49,418 nucleotides of DNA, from NCBI GenBank assembly GCA_002709525.1, contig PARE01000060.1, positions 1 to 49,418 of the forward strand, read 5' to 3'. This DNA comes from Magnetovibrio sp. (lineage in GTDB: Bacteria; Pseudomonadota; Alphaproteobacteria; Rhodospirillales; Casp-alpha2). Positions 42,593-49,418 of this stretch are shown piece by piece. The translations under genes were made by a program, and so were the position numbers. The first letter of the stretch is position 1. Each line of letters begins with the position of its first letter. The notes beneath the pieces are model-generated. The model was given only the letters and a program-made list of their open reading frames with translations. It searched no databases and was not told where the DNA came from.

Positions 42593-43360
42593 ATGGCCCT
42601 TCAAGTTCATCAGTTTCCTTGCCGCACCGACAACTATGGTTTCCTAGCACATGATCCCAGACAGGGCGTCACCGCATGCATCGACACGCCCGATGAGGAC
42701 CCCATCAACGCCGCTCTAGAGGAAAAAGGCTGGCACCTTACCCATATCTTAAACACACATCATCACGGCGATCACACAGGTGCCAATACATCACTTAAAA
42801 AACGCTGGGGCTGCACTATCGTGGGCGCTGCCAATGACGCGGAGCGCATTCCGGGGATCGACGTGGGGATGACTGACGGTGACCAATACCAATTCGGCTC
42901 ACTGACCGCAGATGTATTTGAGGTGCCGGGCCACACCACGGGTCACATCGCCTTCTATTTTTCTAGCGAGGGCATCGCTTTCGTAGGCGACACCCTCTTC
43001 GCACTTGGTTGCGGTCGCCTGTTCGAGGGCACGCCCGAAATGATGTGGAACAGCCTGCAGAAGCTTATGGCGCTCCCCGATGAGACGATCGTCTACTGTG
43101 CCCATGAATACACCCAGTCGAACGCTAAATTCGCGCTCTCGGTAGAACCGGAAAACGCGGAGCTGGTCGCACGCAGCCAAAAAATCGACGCCTTGCGCGC
43201 TGTTGGCAAACCAACAGTACCTACTACCATTGGTCAAGAGCGAGCCACGAACCCTTTTTTGCGCCCAATGAGCGAGAACCTCCAAAAAACTATCGGCCTC
43301 AGCGGCGCCGATCTGGTGTCCGTATTTGCCGAAACTCGATTACGAAAGGATAACTTCTAA
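42593..43360 (+). CDS. gloB: hydroxyacylglutathione hydrolase (glyoxalase II)
   Basis: A 255-residue metallo-beta-lactamase-fold enzyme that hydrolyses S-D-lactoylglutathione to lactate and glutathione, completing methylglyoxal detoxification. ATG 42593 has GGAG about 13 bases upstream. The two-metal site is NTHHHGDHTGAN, VPGHTTGHIAFY, FVGDTLFALGCGRLFEGTP and YCAHEYTQSNAKFAL. The C-terminal RATNPFLRP is the glutathione-binding end. The GST, FghA and this enzyme all use glutathione, consistent with an aldehyde-stress neighbourhood. Confidence 0.97.
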   Translation: MALQVHQFPCRTDNYGFLAHDPRQGVTACIDTPDEDPINAALEEKGWHLTHILNTHHHGDHTGANTSLKKRWGCTIVGAANDAERIPGIDVGMTDGDQYQFGSLTADVFEVPGHTTGHIAFYFSSEGIAFVGDTLFALGCGRLFEGTPEMMWNSLQKLMALPDETIVYCAHEYTQSNAKFALSVEPENAELVARSQKIDALRAVGKPTVPTTIGQERATNPFLRPMSENLQKTIGLSGADLVSVFAETRLRKDNF

Positions 43361-43754
43361 ACATGGCAAAAGAACAAACTGCCAAATATCCATTATCGTA
43401 ACGATTGGCCGCCACTTTAAACGCTGCCGGGGCAGTGGCCATTGAGCCGCCAGCAAGGTCGGCGCCAGCACCTTAAGCGAAGCCCCTGCCAAATCTCTCG
43501 AAGCGATGCGGGCAGGGGCTAAGAACCACCGCATGAATCCAATTTCGCATGGTCTTATGCCGAACTTCTTAGATGCCGTCTTCAGGGTACGGAGCTCTGC
43601 AGACTGTCAGAAGCAGATGCAGTCGGCAGTCCAATTGGCACGCGCTCAAAGCAATCATCCGGCGCTCTACCCATGTTGACAGCGCCTGTCCCCTGCCGCA
43701 TCTTCGGAAGCTCTTTCCGGCGGCGTTCCGCCAATAAGCGAATGGAATGATCTG
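43361..43754. other. 394-base intergenic region with a long-arm inverted repeat
   Basis: AGCCCCTGCC (43481-43490) and GGCAGGGGCT (43511-43520) are perfect ten-base arms with a 20-base loop. No T-run follows on either strand, so it is not a classical terminator; a structured RNA or 3' stabiliser is possible. No gene is recognised. The dapD promoter must lie in the right part. Confidence 0.45.
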
Positions 43755-44585
43755 ATGACTTTAGCAGCTACCATCGACGACGCTTGGGAGAACCGTGACA
43801 ACATCTCCCCAACGCTCACCGGAGAAGTCCGTGAAGCCATTGAAGAGGCCCTGAACCAGCTTGATTCGGGGCAGACCCGCGTTGCCGAACCGATCGACGG
43901 TGATTGGGTCGTTAACCAGTGGCTGAAGAAAGCCGTACTATTATCCTTTCGGTTGAATGACATGTACACCATTGACGGTGGGCCCGGTGGTGCGCCTTGG
44001 TGGGACAAGGTGGACTCGAAATTCGCTGGTTGGGGTGAAGCCGAATTCACGAAGGCCGGATTCCGTGCCGTGCCGCATTGCATCGTTAGACATTCCGCCT
44101 ATATCGCGCCAAGCGTCGTTTTAATGCCAAGTTTTGTCAACCTTGGCGCCTATGTCGACACGGGCACCATGGTCGACACCTGGGCAACAGTGGGATCTTG
44201 CGCGCAGATCGGCAAGAACGTGCACCTGTCGGGCGGCGCAGGCATCGGTGGCGTTTTGGAGCCGCTGCAAGCCGGGCCTGTGATCATTGAAGACAACTGT
44301 TTTATCGGTGCTCGATCTGAAGTGGTGGAAGGCGTCGTCATCGAAGAGGGCTCCGTCCTGTCTATGGGAGTGTTCATCGGCCAATCGACGAAAATCGTTG
44401 AACGCGATACCGGCGCAATCCACTACGGCCGTGTTCCCGCCTATTCCGTCGTCGTCCCGGGCTCCCTTCCTGGACCAGTTGTCAATGGCAAACCCACTCC
44501 CGCCCTATACTGCGCCGTCATAATCAAGCGGGTTGACGAGAGCACTCGGGCAAAAACCTCCATCAACGACCTGCTGAGGGACTAA
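43755..44585 (+). CDS. dapD: tetrahydrodipicolinate N-succinyltransferase
   Basis: A 276-residue enzyme of the succinylase branch of lysine and diaminopimelate synthesis; it adds a succinyl group from succinyl-CoA. The N-terminal helical domain has [16 protein letters not shown]; the left-handed beta-helix begins near [20 protein letters not shown] and runs through [34 protein letters not shown] and [34 protein letters not shown] follows. Length and motifs match the family fully. dapE starts seven bases after the stop. Confidence 0.97.
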   Translation: MTLAATIDDAWENRDNISPTLTGEVREAIEEALNQLDSGQTRVAEPIDGDWVVNQWLKKAVLLSFRLNDMYTIDGGPGGAPWWDKVDSKFAGWGEAEFTKAGFRAVPHCIVRHSAYIAPSVVLMPSFVNLGAYVDTGTMVDTWATVGSCAQIGKNVHLSGGAGIGGVLEPLQAGPVIIEDNCFIGARSEVVEGVVIEEGSVLSMGVFIGQSTKIVERDTGAIHYGRVPAYSVVVPGSLPGPVVNGKPTPALYCAVIIKRVDESTRAKTSINDLLRD

Positions 44586-44592
44586 ACCCGAC

Positions 44593-45762
44593 GTGAGCCT
44601 ACCCATTCATGACCCGGTGGCGCTTTCCAAAGCACTGATCCGCCGACCGAGCGTGACGCCCTTGGACGAGGGGGCGTTAAGTGTTCTAGAGGAGCATCTT
44701 GCACCGCTTGACTTTTCCTGCCACCGGCTAACTTTCACAGAGAAAGGCACGCCAGACGTGGATAATCTCTATGCCCGTTTCGGCAAAGAGGGCCCCAACC
44801 TCTGTTTTGCAGGGCATACGGACGTTGTGCCGCCGGGAGATCTATCGACCTGGACTAGCGATCCGTTTCAGCCAGAAATTCGCAAAGGCCGTCTTTACGG
44901 TAGGGGCGCAGCCGATATGAAATGCGCAATCGCAGCCTTTGTGGCGGCGGCATCACGCGTAGTCGCAATGTTCGGTGACAAGATTCCTGGCTCCATTTCG
45001 CTTTTGATCACCGGCGACGAAGAGGGACCAGCTATCAACGGCACTGTGAAGATGTTGGATTGGCTGCGCGCAAATAATGAGGTCTTAAACGCCTGCGTAG
45101 TAGGAGAGCCAACCAACATTAACGTACTGGGCGACATGATTAAAATTGGGCGTCGCGGGTCCATGAATGTACAAGTCACTGTGCGCGGGACCCAGGGCCA
45201 CGTAGCCTACCCGACGCTTGCTGATAATCCAGTACCCCGACTGCTTCAGTTTCTTAAGACCGTCGATGACTGCGTCTTTGACAAAGGCACCGAACATTTC
45301 CCGCCAACCAACCTGGAAATTACCACTATTGACGTCGGCAATCCGACAACCAATCTGATCCCAGCGACGGCAACCGCTAGGCTAAATATTCGCTTCAACG
45401 ACCAACATTCGGGCAACAGCCTATCCAAATATATGGAAACGGTTCGGGCTGAGATAGCCGGTAATTCAAATGCCATCGACATGGATATCTCAGTTTCGGG
45501 AGAAGCCTTTCTGACACCGCCGGGCGATTTGAGCAACCTGGTGGCTGACGCGGTAACAGCGGTCAGCGGCCAGACGCCAGAGCTTTCGACCACGGGCGGC
45601 ACGTCAGACGCGCGTTTCATCAAGGACCATTGCCCAGTGGTGGAACTGGGCCTCGTCAACGCCACCGCACACAAAGTCGACGAGAACGCTAGTATCGACG
45701 ATATCTATGCACTCGCGGATATATATGAGCGGGTGTTAGTAGGCTACTTCGGATTGGCCTGA
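44593..45762 (+). CDS. dapE: succinyl-diaminopimelate desuccinylase
   Basis: A 389-residue zinc metallopeptidase-fold enzyme that removes succinate from N-succinyl-LL-diaminopimelate. GTG start. The di-zinc site is visible: [16 protein letters not shown] (His, Asp), [16 protein letters not shown] (Asp), [15 protein letters not shown] (Glu-Glu), [20 protein letters not shown] (Glu), and the C-terminal [14 protein letters not shown] (His). [20 protein letters not shown] is the DapE-specific segment. It follows dapD directly, and its stop overlaps the next gene's start (TGATG). Confidence 0.97.
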   Translation: MSLPIHDPVALSKALIRRPSVTPLDEGALSVLEEHLAPLDFSCHRLTFTEKGTPDVDNLYARFGKEGPNLCFAGHTDVVPPGDLSTWTSDPFQPEIRKGRLYGRGAADMKCAIAAFVAAASRVVAMFGDKIPGSISLLITGDEEGPAINGTVKMLDWLRANNEVLNACVVGEPTNINVLGDMIKIGRRGSMNVQVTVRGTQGHVAYPTLADNPVPRLLQFLKTVDDCVFDKGTEHFPPTNLEITTIDVGNPTTNLIPATATARLNIRFNDQHSGNSLSKYMETVRAEIAGNSNAIDMDISVSGEAFLTPPGDLSNLVADAVTAVSGQTPELSTTGGTSDARFIKDHCPVVELGLVNATAHKVDENASIDDIYALADIYERVLVGYFGLA

Positions 45763-46340
45763 TGCTAACATTAACACACTTGGCAGCCTACATTTCGGTC
45801 GGGCTTTCAGGCGCGATTAGGCTGATCAAGCTTGATAGCCAGGGACTCGATTATTTTGGTGATACCAACGCAGATTTTTGGCGATCATTTTTAGCCGCCG
45901 CCGTAGTGGCACCGCTGTTTCTTCTCTACTTGGTTATCCGCTACGTGGGATCGAATACAGACGGTTCACTTCCCGTGTATATTTCCGCCCAGATGCTAGC
46001 CTACGTTATTGCCTGGTTGGCATTTCCGCTGGTCATGCTTTACCTGGCGCCCGTTCTCCAGAAAGAAGACAAGGTGGTCCGCTACCTGGTGGCCTACAAC
46101 TGGCTGTCCGTAATCCAAAATGGGGCTTATCTGCCGGTGGTAATGCTCGGAATAACCGGTGCCTTTGCACAAGGGCTATCCAATTTCCTGGCTATGATAA
46201 CCCTCATGTGGGTCTTAGGCATCACCTTGTTTGTAACCCGCAAGGCTCTCGAGGTGCCGTTCGGAACGGCGGCGGGAATTGTCGTTGTGGATCTGCTGTT
46301 GGGTGTACTAGTCGAGGTGTTGACCAGTCGGCCAGGCTGA
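45762..46340 (+). CDS. membrane protein of unknown function, coupled to dapE
   Basis: A 192-residue integral membrane protein with four or five hydrophobic helices (for example SFLAAAVVAPLFLLYLVIRY and LAYVIAWLAFPLVMLYLAPV, and a last span near ITLFVTRKALEVPFGTAAGI). It starts within the dapE stop codon (TGATG), so translation is coupled. I recognise no named family; similar small membrane proteins sit beside dapE in related Alphaproteobacteria as far as I recall, but function is unknown. It is convergent with the next gene, with four bases between the stops. Confidence 0.75.
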   Translation: MLTLTHLAAYISVGLSGAIRLIKLDSQGLDYFGDTNADFWRSFLAAAVVAPLFLLYLVIRYVGSNTDGSLPVYISAQMLAYVIAWLAFPLVMLYLAPVLQKEDKVVRYLVAYNWLSVIQNGAYLPVVMLGITGAFAQGLSNFLAMITLMWVLGITLFVTRKALEVPFGTAAGIVVVDLLLGVLVEVLTSRPG

Positions 46341-46344
46341 GGCT

Positions 46345-46740
46345 TTAGACCTCGGTGGTATTGTCTTTTATCCTAATGAGTCGCAAAAACTCGAACACCG
46401 GCCTCAACACCTCGTCTAATTCGAACATTACATAGAAGGCACTTATGCCGACGATCAGCCAGAGCTTCGGCGAAGTGACAAACCCGGCGACGGCCAGCAT
46501 TAATCCGACCACGCCCCACACGGATTGACCTCGAAATAGTGCCCCAATGGAAAATATCAGTCCCAGCGGCATAAACACGAACCCAATTGTGAATATTCCT
46601 AAAAGACCACAGCCTACCGCAAGATAGCCCATGATCGGGCTGGCCGGCGCAACGTCCTGCTTTTGGGCCGCGCCCAAGGCTGCGACGCTGAACCAAGCCC
46701 GAGCACCGCTACCATTTAGGCTGAGAGGTATTTTGCTCAT
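46345..46740 (-). CDS. small membrane protein of unknown function
   Basis: A 131-residue protein. After about 30 polar residues (MSKIPLSLNGSGARAWFSVA) come two close helices (IMGYLAVGCGLLGIFTIGFV, MPLGLIFSIGALFRG) and one or two more (VVGLMLAVAGFVTSPKLWLI, GISAFYVMF). The C-terminus is charged. AAGGAG lies about six bases upstream of the ATG (complement of 46747-46752), which supports translation. No family is recognised. It could belong with truA on the minus strand, 51 bases downstream of it. Confidence 0.7.
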   Translation of the reverse strand: MSKIPLSLNGSGARAWFSVAALGAAQKQDVAPASPIMGYLAVGCGLLGIFTIGFVFMPLGLIFSIGALFRGQSVWGVVGLMLAVAGFVTSPKLWLIVGISAFYVMFELDEVLRPVFEFLRLIRIKDNTTEV

Positions 46741-46791
46741 TATGGCTCCTTAAAGACACATGATCACATTAGGGCAATGGGCCCAAGCCTT

Positions 46792-47547
46792 CTAGGCCTC
46801 TGTCGTTTCGGAATAACGTACCCCCGTCAGGTAAAGGCCATCGGCCGGCGCCGTCGGCCCCCCGGCGCGTCGGTCCTTGGCAGCCAGAGCATCTCTCAGT
46901 TGTGCACACGTCCATTTCCCATCTCCTATCCAAGCAAGCGAGCCAACAATGTTGCGGACTTGGTGGTGCAAAAACGATCGGGCCCTTGCAGAAACATGGA
47001 TCTCTTTGCCCGTCGCCTCAACCTTCAACTCATCTATGGTCTTCACGGGTGACTTCGCCTGGCACTCGCTGGCTCGGAAACTGGTAAAATCGTGGGTACC
47101 CACAAGCACCGCCGCGGCGTCCGCCATGGCGGCTGAATCCAATCTCGCCGGCACCCACCACGCCAAGCCCACATCCATCGTCAGGGGGGCACGCCGGTTC
47201 ACAATTCGGTAGCGATAGGAACGTTCGAGGGCGGAGAACCGTGCATGGAAGGTAGACGGTTTGACTACCACGTCCAGCACGCTGGCGGGAATTTTTTTTA
47301 AGTGCGCGTTCAAAGCGTCACGAATTGTGTCGGCATCCCATTCTTTTTCTAGATCCAAGTGCGCCACCTGCGCGAGGGCGTGAACACCGGAATCAGTGCG
47401 GCCCGCACCCTGAACTGTCACCACCTCGCCGCAGAACGCCCTCACTGCATCTTCGATGGCCTGTTGAACACCCAAACCGTTATCCTGACGCTGCCAGCCG
47501 ACAAACCCGCGGCCGTCATATTCAAGGGTCAATCTGTAACGCGGCAT
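46792..47547 (-). CDS. truA: tRNA pseudouridine(38-40) synthase
   Basis: A 251-residue enzyme modifying the anticodon stem-loop of many tRNAs. The N-terminus reads RYRLTLEYDGRGFVGWQRQ; catalytic Asp52 is in VQGAGRTDSGVHALAQVAHL. SFLHHQVRNIVGSLAWIGDG and the closing ADGLYLTGVRY are the C-terminal family motifs. GGAG lies about ten bases before the ATG. It is on the same strand as fmt and def but separated from fmt by an unusual 336-base spacer. Confidence 0.97.
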   Translation of the reverse strand: MPRYRLTLEYDGRGFVGWQRQDNGLGVQQAIEDAVRAFCGEVVTVQGAGRTDSGVHALAQVAHLDLEKEWDADTIRDALNAHLKKIPASVLDVVVKPSTFHARFSALERSYRYRIVNRRAPLTMDVGLAWWVPARLDSAAMADAAAVLVGTHDFTSFRASECQAKSPVKTIDELKVEATGKEIHVSARARSFLHHQVRNIVGSLAWIGDGKWTCAQLRDALAAKDRRAGGPTAPADGLYLTGVRYSETTEA

Positions 47548-47883
47548 CCGATCACTCCATTCGGATAGGAAATAGTTCGTGCCATGACTTGTTGACCCTA
47601 TTGTTAAACATGCGCGAGATGTATTGGGAGGTTTTGATTTTAATTTAATGCATTACGATCATCATTTGAGAAGGCGACGATTCCAAGATCTTACACCATA
47701 CTCGAGCTCTCTATATGCTCTGCCGCGATCATGCCGTTGGCCCAACCATCGAAATTTACAAACGCGAATTACTAGAGATACTGCCTTAAAACGACGTAAT
47801 TATGCCGCTCATGGAAGCAGGCTTTGCAGATTGCGGGCTAAGCTCATCACAATCAGGGTTGACGCTAATATACTGGAGGCCAA
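47548..47883. other. 336-base spacer between fmt and truA
   Basis: In many Alphaproteobacteria fmt and truA are nearly adjacent. Here the spacer shows no recognised gene; a plus-strand frame of 87 codons (47624-47887) has no family character. It may hold a separate truA promoter or remains of an inserted sequence. No repeat or IS end is evident. Confidence 0.45.
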
Positions 47884-48819
47884 CTAACTGAATTTTGTAC
47901 CGACGTTGATAGGGGAGCCTCGCAGATAGTCGGAAGTGGTCATCGGGCCTTTGCCGGAGCGCTGCAGACGATCAATGCTGATCGCGCCATCGCCGCAGGC
48001 AACAGTCAGCGGCGGCGCCACAACTGTCCCGGCGGGGCCTTCGTGTTCTGTAACATGCGCATCCAAAACCTTGAAGCGTCTCGCTTCATGTTCAAACCAT
48101 ACTCCTGGCCAAGGGTTTAGTCCGCGAACATGGCGTTCAATCTGGGCCGCAGAGATAGACCAATCGATACGCCCTTCAGCTTTCCCCAACTTGGGAGCAT
48201 AGGTAATATCAGCATCTGATTGTGGTATCCCGCTCAGCGTGCCCGCAGCAATTCCATCGAGGGCGGAAACCATCAGGGCACCCCCCATATGCGCAAGGGC
48301 ATTGTGAAGATCCTTGGCGGTTGTTTGGGTCGTGATGGCGACCTTGGCATTGGCGAACACAGGCCCCGTATCTAAACTTTCATCCATTCGCATTACCGTG
48401 ACCCCGGTCATCTCATCGCCAGCCAGAATCGCCCGCTGAATGGGGGCAGCGCCGCGCCAACGAGGCAACAAAGAAGCGTGAACGTTTAAACAGCCGAGCC
48501 GCGGCGCAGCAATTACGTCGGCTGGCAAAATGAGACCATACGCTACGACCACCGCCGCATCCAGATCAAGCGCAGCGAAGTCTTGGCGATCAGACTCAGC
48601 CTTAAAGTTGACGGGCGTACGAACATGCAGCCCCCGCGCTGAGGCGTCCGCATGGACGGGGCAGGGTCGCTCCTTCTGACCTCGGCCGGCCGGTCGCGGC
48701 GGCTGCGCGTATACACAGACTATGTCGTGACCTGCCTCCAAAAGAGCCGCTAGTGTGGGCATGGCAAAATCAGGGCTACCCATAAAGGCGAGACGCAAGC
48801 GTGTGATGGCGGTTGTCAA
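47884..48819 (-). CDS. fmt: methionyl-tRNA formyltransferase
   Basis: A 311-residue enzyme that formylates initiator Met-tRNA using 10-formyl-THF. LRLAFMGSPDFAMPTLAALL opens the formyltransferase domain, and VVAYGLILPADVIAAPRLGC and NVHASLLPRWRGAAPIQRAI hold the catalytic Asn, His and SLLP loop. The C-terminal domain (about 205 onward, KAEGRIDWSISAAQIERHVR, GLNPWPGVWF) binds tRNA. It lies ten bases after def, forming the classical def-fmt pair. Confidence 0.97.
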   Translation of the reverse strand: MTTAITRLRLAFMGSPDFAMPTLAALLEAGHDIVCVYAQPPRPAGRGQKERPCPVHADASARGLHVRTPVNFKAESDRQDFAALDLDAAVVVAYGLILPADVIAAPRLGCLNVHASLLPRWRGAAPIQRAILAGDEMTGVTVMRMDESLDTGPVFANAKVAITTQTTAKDLHNALAHMGGALMVSALDGIAAGTLSGIPQSDADITYAPKLGKAEGRIDWSISAAQIERHVRGLNPWPGVWFEHEARRFKVLDAHVTEHEGPAGTVVAPPLTVACGDGAISIDRLQRSGKGPMTTSDYLRGSPINVGTKFS

Positions 48820-48829
48820 GGCGTCGCTC

Positions 48830-49348
48830 CTAGGTCTCTGCCACCTGTTTTTTCACCTTTTTCAGCTTTCGCAAGATCATGTTGCGCTTCAGCGCCGATA
48901 TGTGGTCGACAAACAAGATGCCTTCAAGGTGGTCCATTTCATGTTGGATGCAGGTCGCCAGAATGCCGTCGGCATCTATCTCTACAATTTTATTGTTCTC
49001 ATTCAAATAACGGAGCGTTATGCTGTCCGGACGGACCACATCAGCATAGTGCTCCGGAAGAGACAGGCATCCTTCCTCGTGGGTATTGTCGTTGGGAGAA
49101 ACAGCGATTATTTCTGGATTGGCCATCTTGATGGGGGCAGGATTTTCAGCTTGACGGGCGCAATCGACAACGATGACGCTGCGCATATCGCCAACCTGAG
49201 GAGCAGCGAGCCCAATGCCGTTCGCCGCGTACATGGTTTCTAACATGTTGTCCATTAGCGTTTTCACAGCGGCGTCGACATGATCGACGGGCTTGGTCTT
49301 GATCTTTAGACGCGCATCAGGCGCTATAATGATCGGCATCAGGGCCAT
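48830..49348 (-). CDS. def: peptide deformylase
   Basis: A 172-residue metallo-enzyme that removes the N-formyl group from new proteins. All three motifs are intact: GIGLAAPQVG (motif 1), EEGCLSLPE (motif 2, metal Cys) and QHEMDHLEGILFVDH (motif 3, two metal His and the catalytic Glu). The ATG lies ten bases inside the 3' end of the upstream gene, so translation is probably coupled. It is followed by fmt. Confidence 0.97.
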   Translation of the reverse strand: MALMPIIIAPDARLKIKTKPVDHVDAAVKTLMDNMLETMYAANGIGLAAPQVGDMRSVIVVDCARQAENPAPIKMANPEIIAVSPNDNTHEEGCLSLPEHYADVVRPDSITLRYLNENNKIVEIDADGILATCIQHEMDHLEGILFVDHISALKRNMILRKLKKVKKQVAET

Positions 49349-49418
49349 GCGGGAAGGGCCTCAGCAGTTGTGATCTCGTACCCCCGGACATAAGCGTTGG
49401 GACGCTGGAGGTCAAGAT
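49339..49418 (-). CDS. 3' end of an unidentified gene upstream of def
   Basis: Read on the complement from the window edge, one frame gives 25 residues (LDLQRPNAYVRGYEITTAEA, then LPAWP) and stops at TGA 49341-49339, overlapping the def start by ten bases. Coding character and overlap suggest a real gene. In related genomes rmuC often precedes def, but the tail is too short to identify. Confidence 0.5.
   Translation of the reverse strand, partial: LDLQRPNAYVRGYEITTAEALPAWP

Overview
This window reads as a chromosomal segment of an alphaproteobacterium, probably Rhodospirillales-like. The grounds are the gene order dapD-dapE / truA-fmt-def, the glnB-glnA pair, msrP-msrQ, a small CHCC zinc-finger protein of the NDUFS6 type, and the style of the polyamine-type ABC operon. 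Base composition looks moderate (low to mid 50s % GC by eye, not computed). GTG and TTG starts are frequent. I saw no insertion sequence, integrase, prophage, CRISPR array, rRNA or tRNA.

Layout. 1-2000: two LPS-type glycosyltransferases (GT9, cut by the window edge, and GT4) on the minus strand. 2079-4553: an ABHD10-like hydrolase, an SDR-family protein and an exported TPR protein. 4633-7292: a minus-strand pair of a [2Fe-2S]/[4Fe-4S] protein and an SdhA/FrdA-like flavoprotein that has lost several canonical catalytic residues. 7610-13458: uracil phosphoribosyltransferase, then a complete spermidine/putrescine-type ABC importer ending in an Asp/Glu/hydantoin racemase. 13591-16576: a GST-like protein, the msrPQ periplasmic methionine sulfoxide repair pair and the zinc-finger protein. 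16826-19588: polA. 19807-23062: a tightly packed trio of ABC ATPase without permease, lipoprotein hydrolase and PuuB-like oxidase. 23462-25352: tadA, rluB-like and rsmD (RNA modification). 25353-26922: an AT-richer stretch with an unrecognised exported protein. 26947-29019: parE. 29784-31622: glnB-glnA with a good sigma-54 promoter and a clear intrinsic terminator. 32045-36035: two divergent aminotransferases and an acetolactate-synthase-like ThDP enzyme. 36092-37424: a hidden 38-residue membrane peptide and a pyrimidine 5'-nucleotidase. 37848-43360: iron-type alcohol dehydrogenase, S-formylglutathione hydrolase, DUF1826, GMC oxidoreductase and glyoxalase II, a loose aldehyde/glutathione and zinc-stress neighbourhood. 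43755-49418: lysine/peptidoglycan precursor genes (dapD, dapE), two small membrane proteins, and truA, fmt, def plus the tail of one further gene.

Most of the window is ordinary housekeeping. I did not find a clearly new multi-gene defence or mobile system. The parts most worth a second look are: the SdhA-like pair with altered active-site residues; the polyamine-type transporter joined to a racemase; the orphan ATPase/lipase/oxidase operon; a GMC oxidoreductase whose best start codon is ATT; a Zur-like box in front of DUF1826; the 38-residue membrane ORF; and the unexplained AT-rich intergenic stretches.
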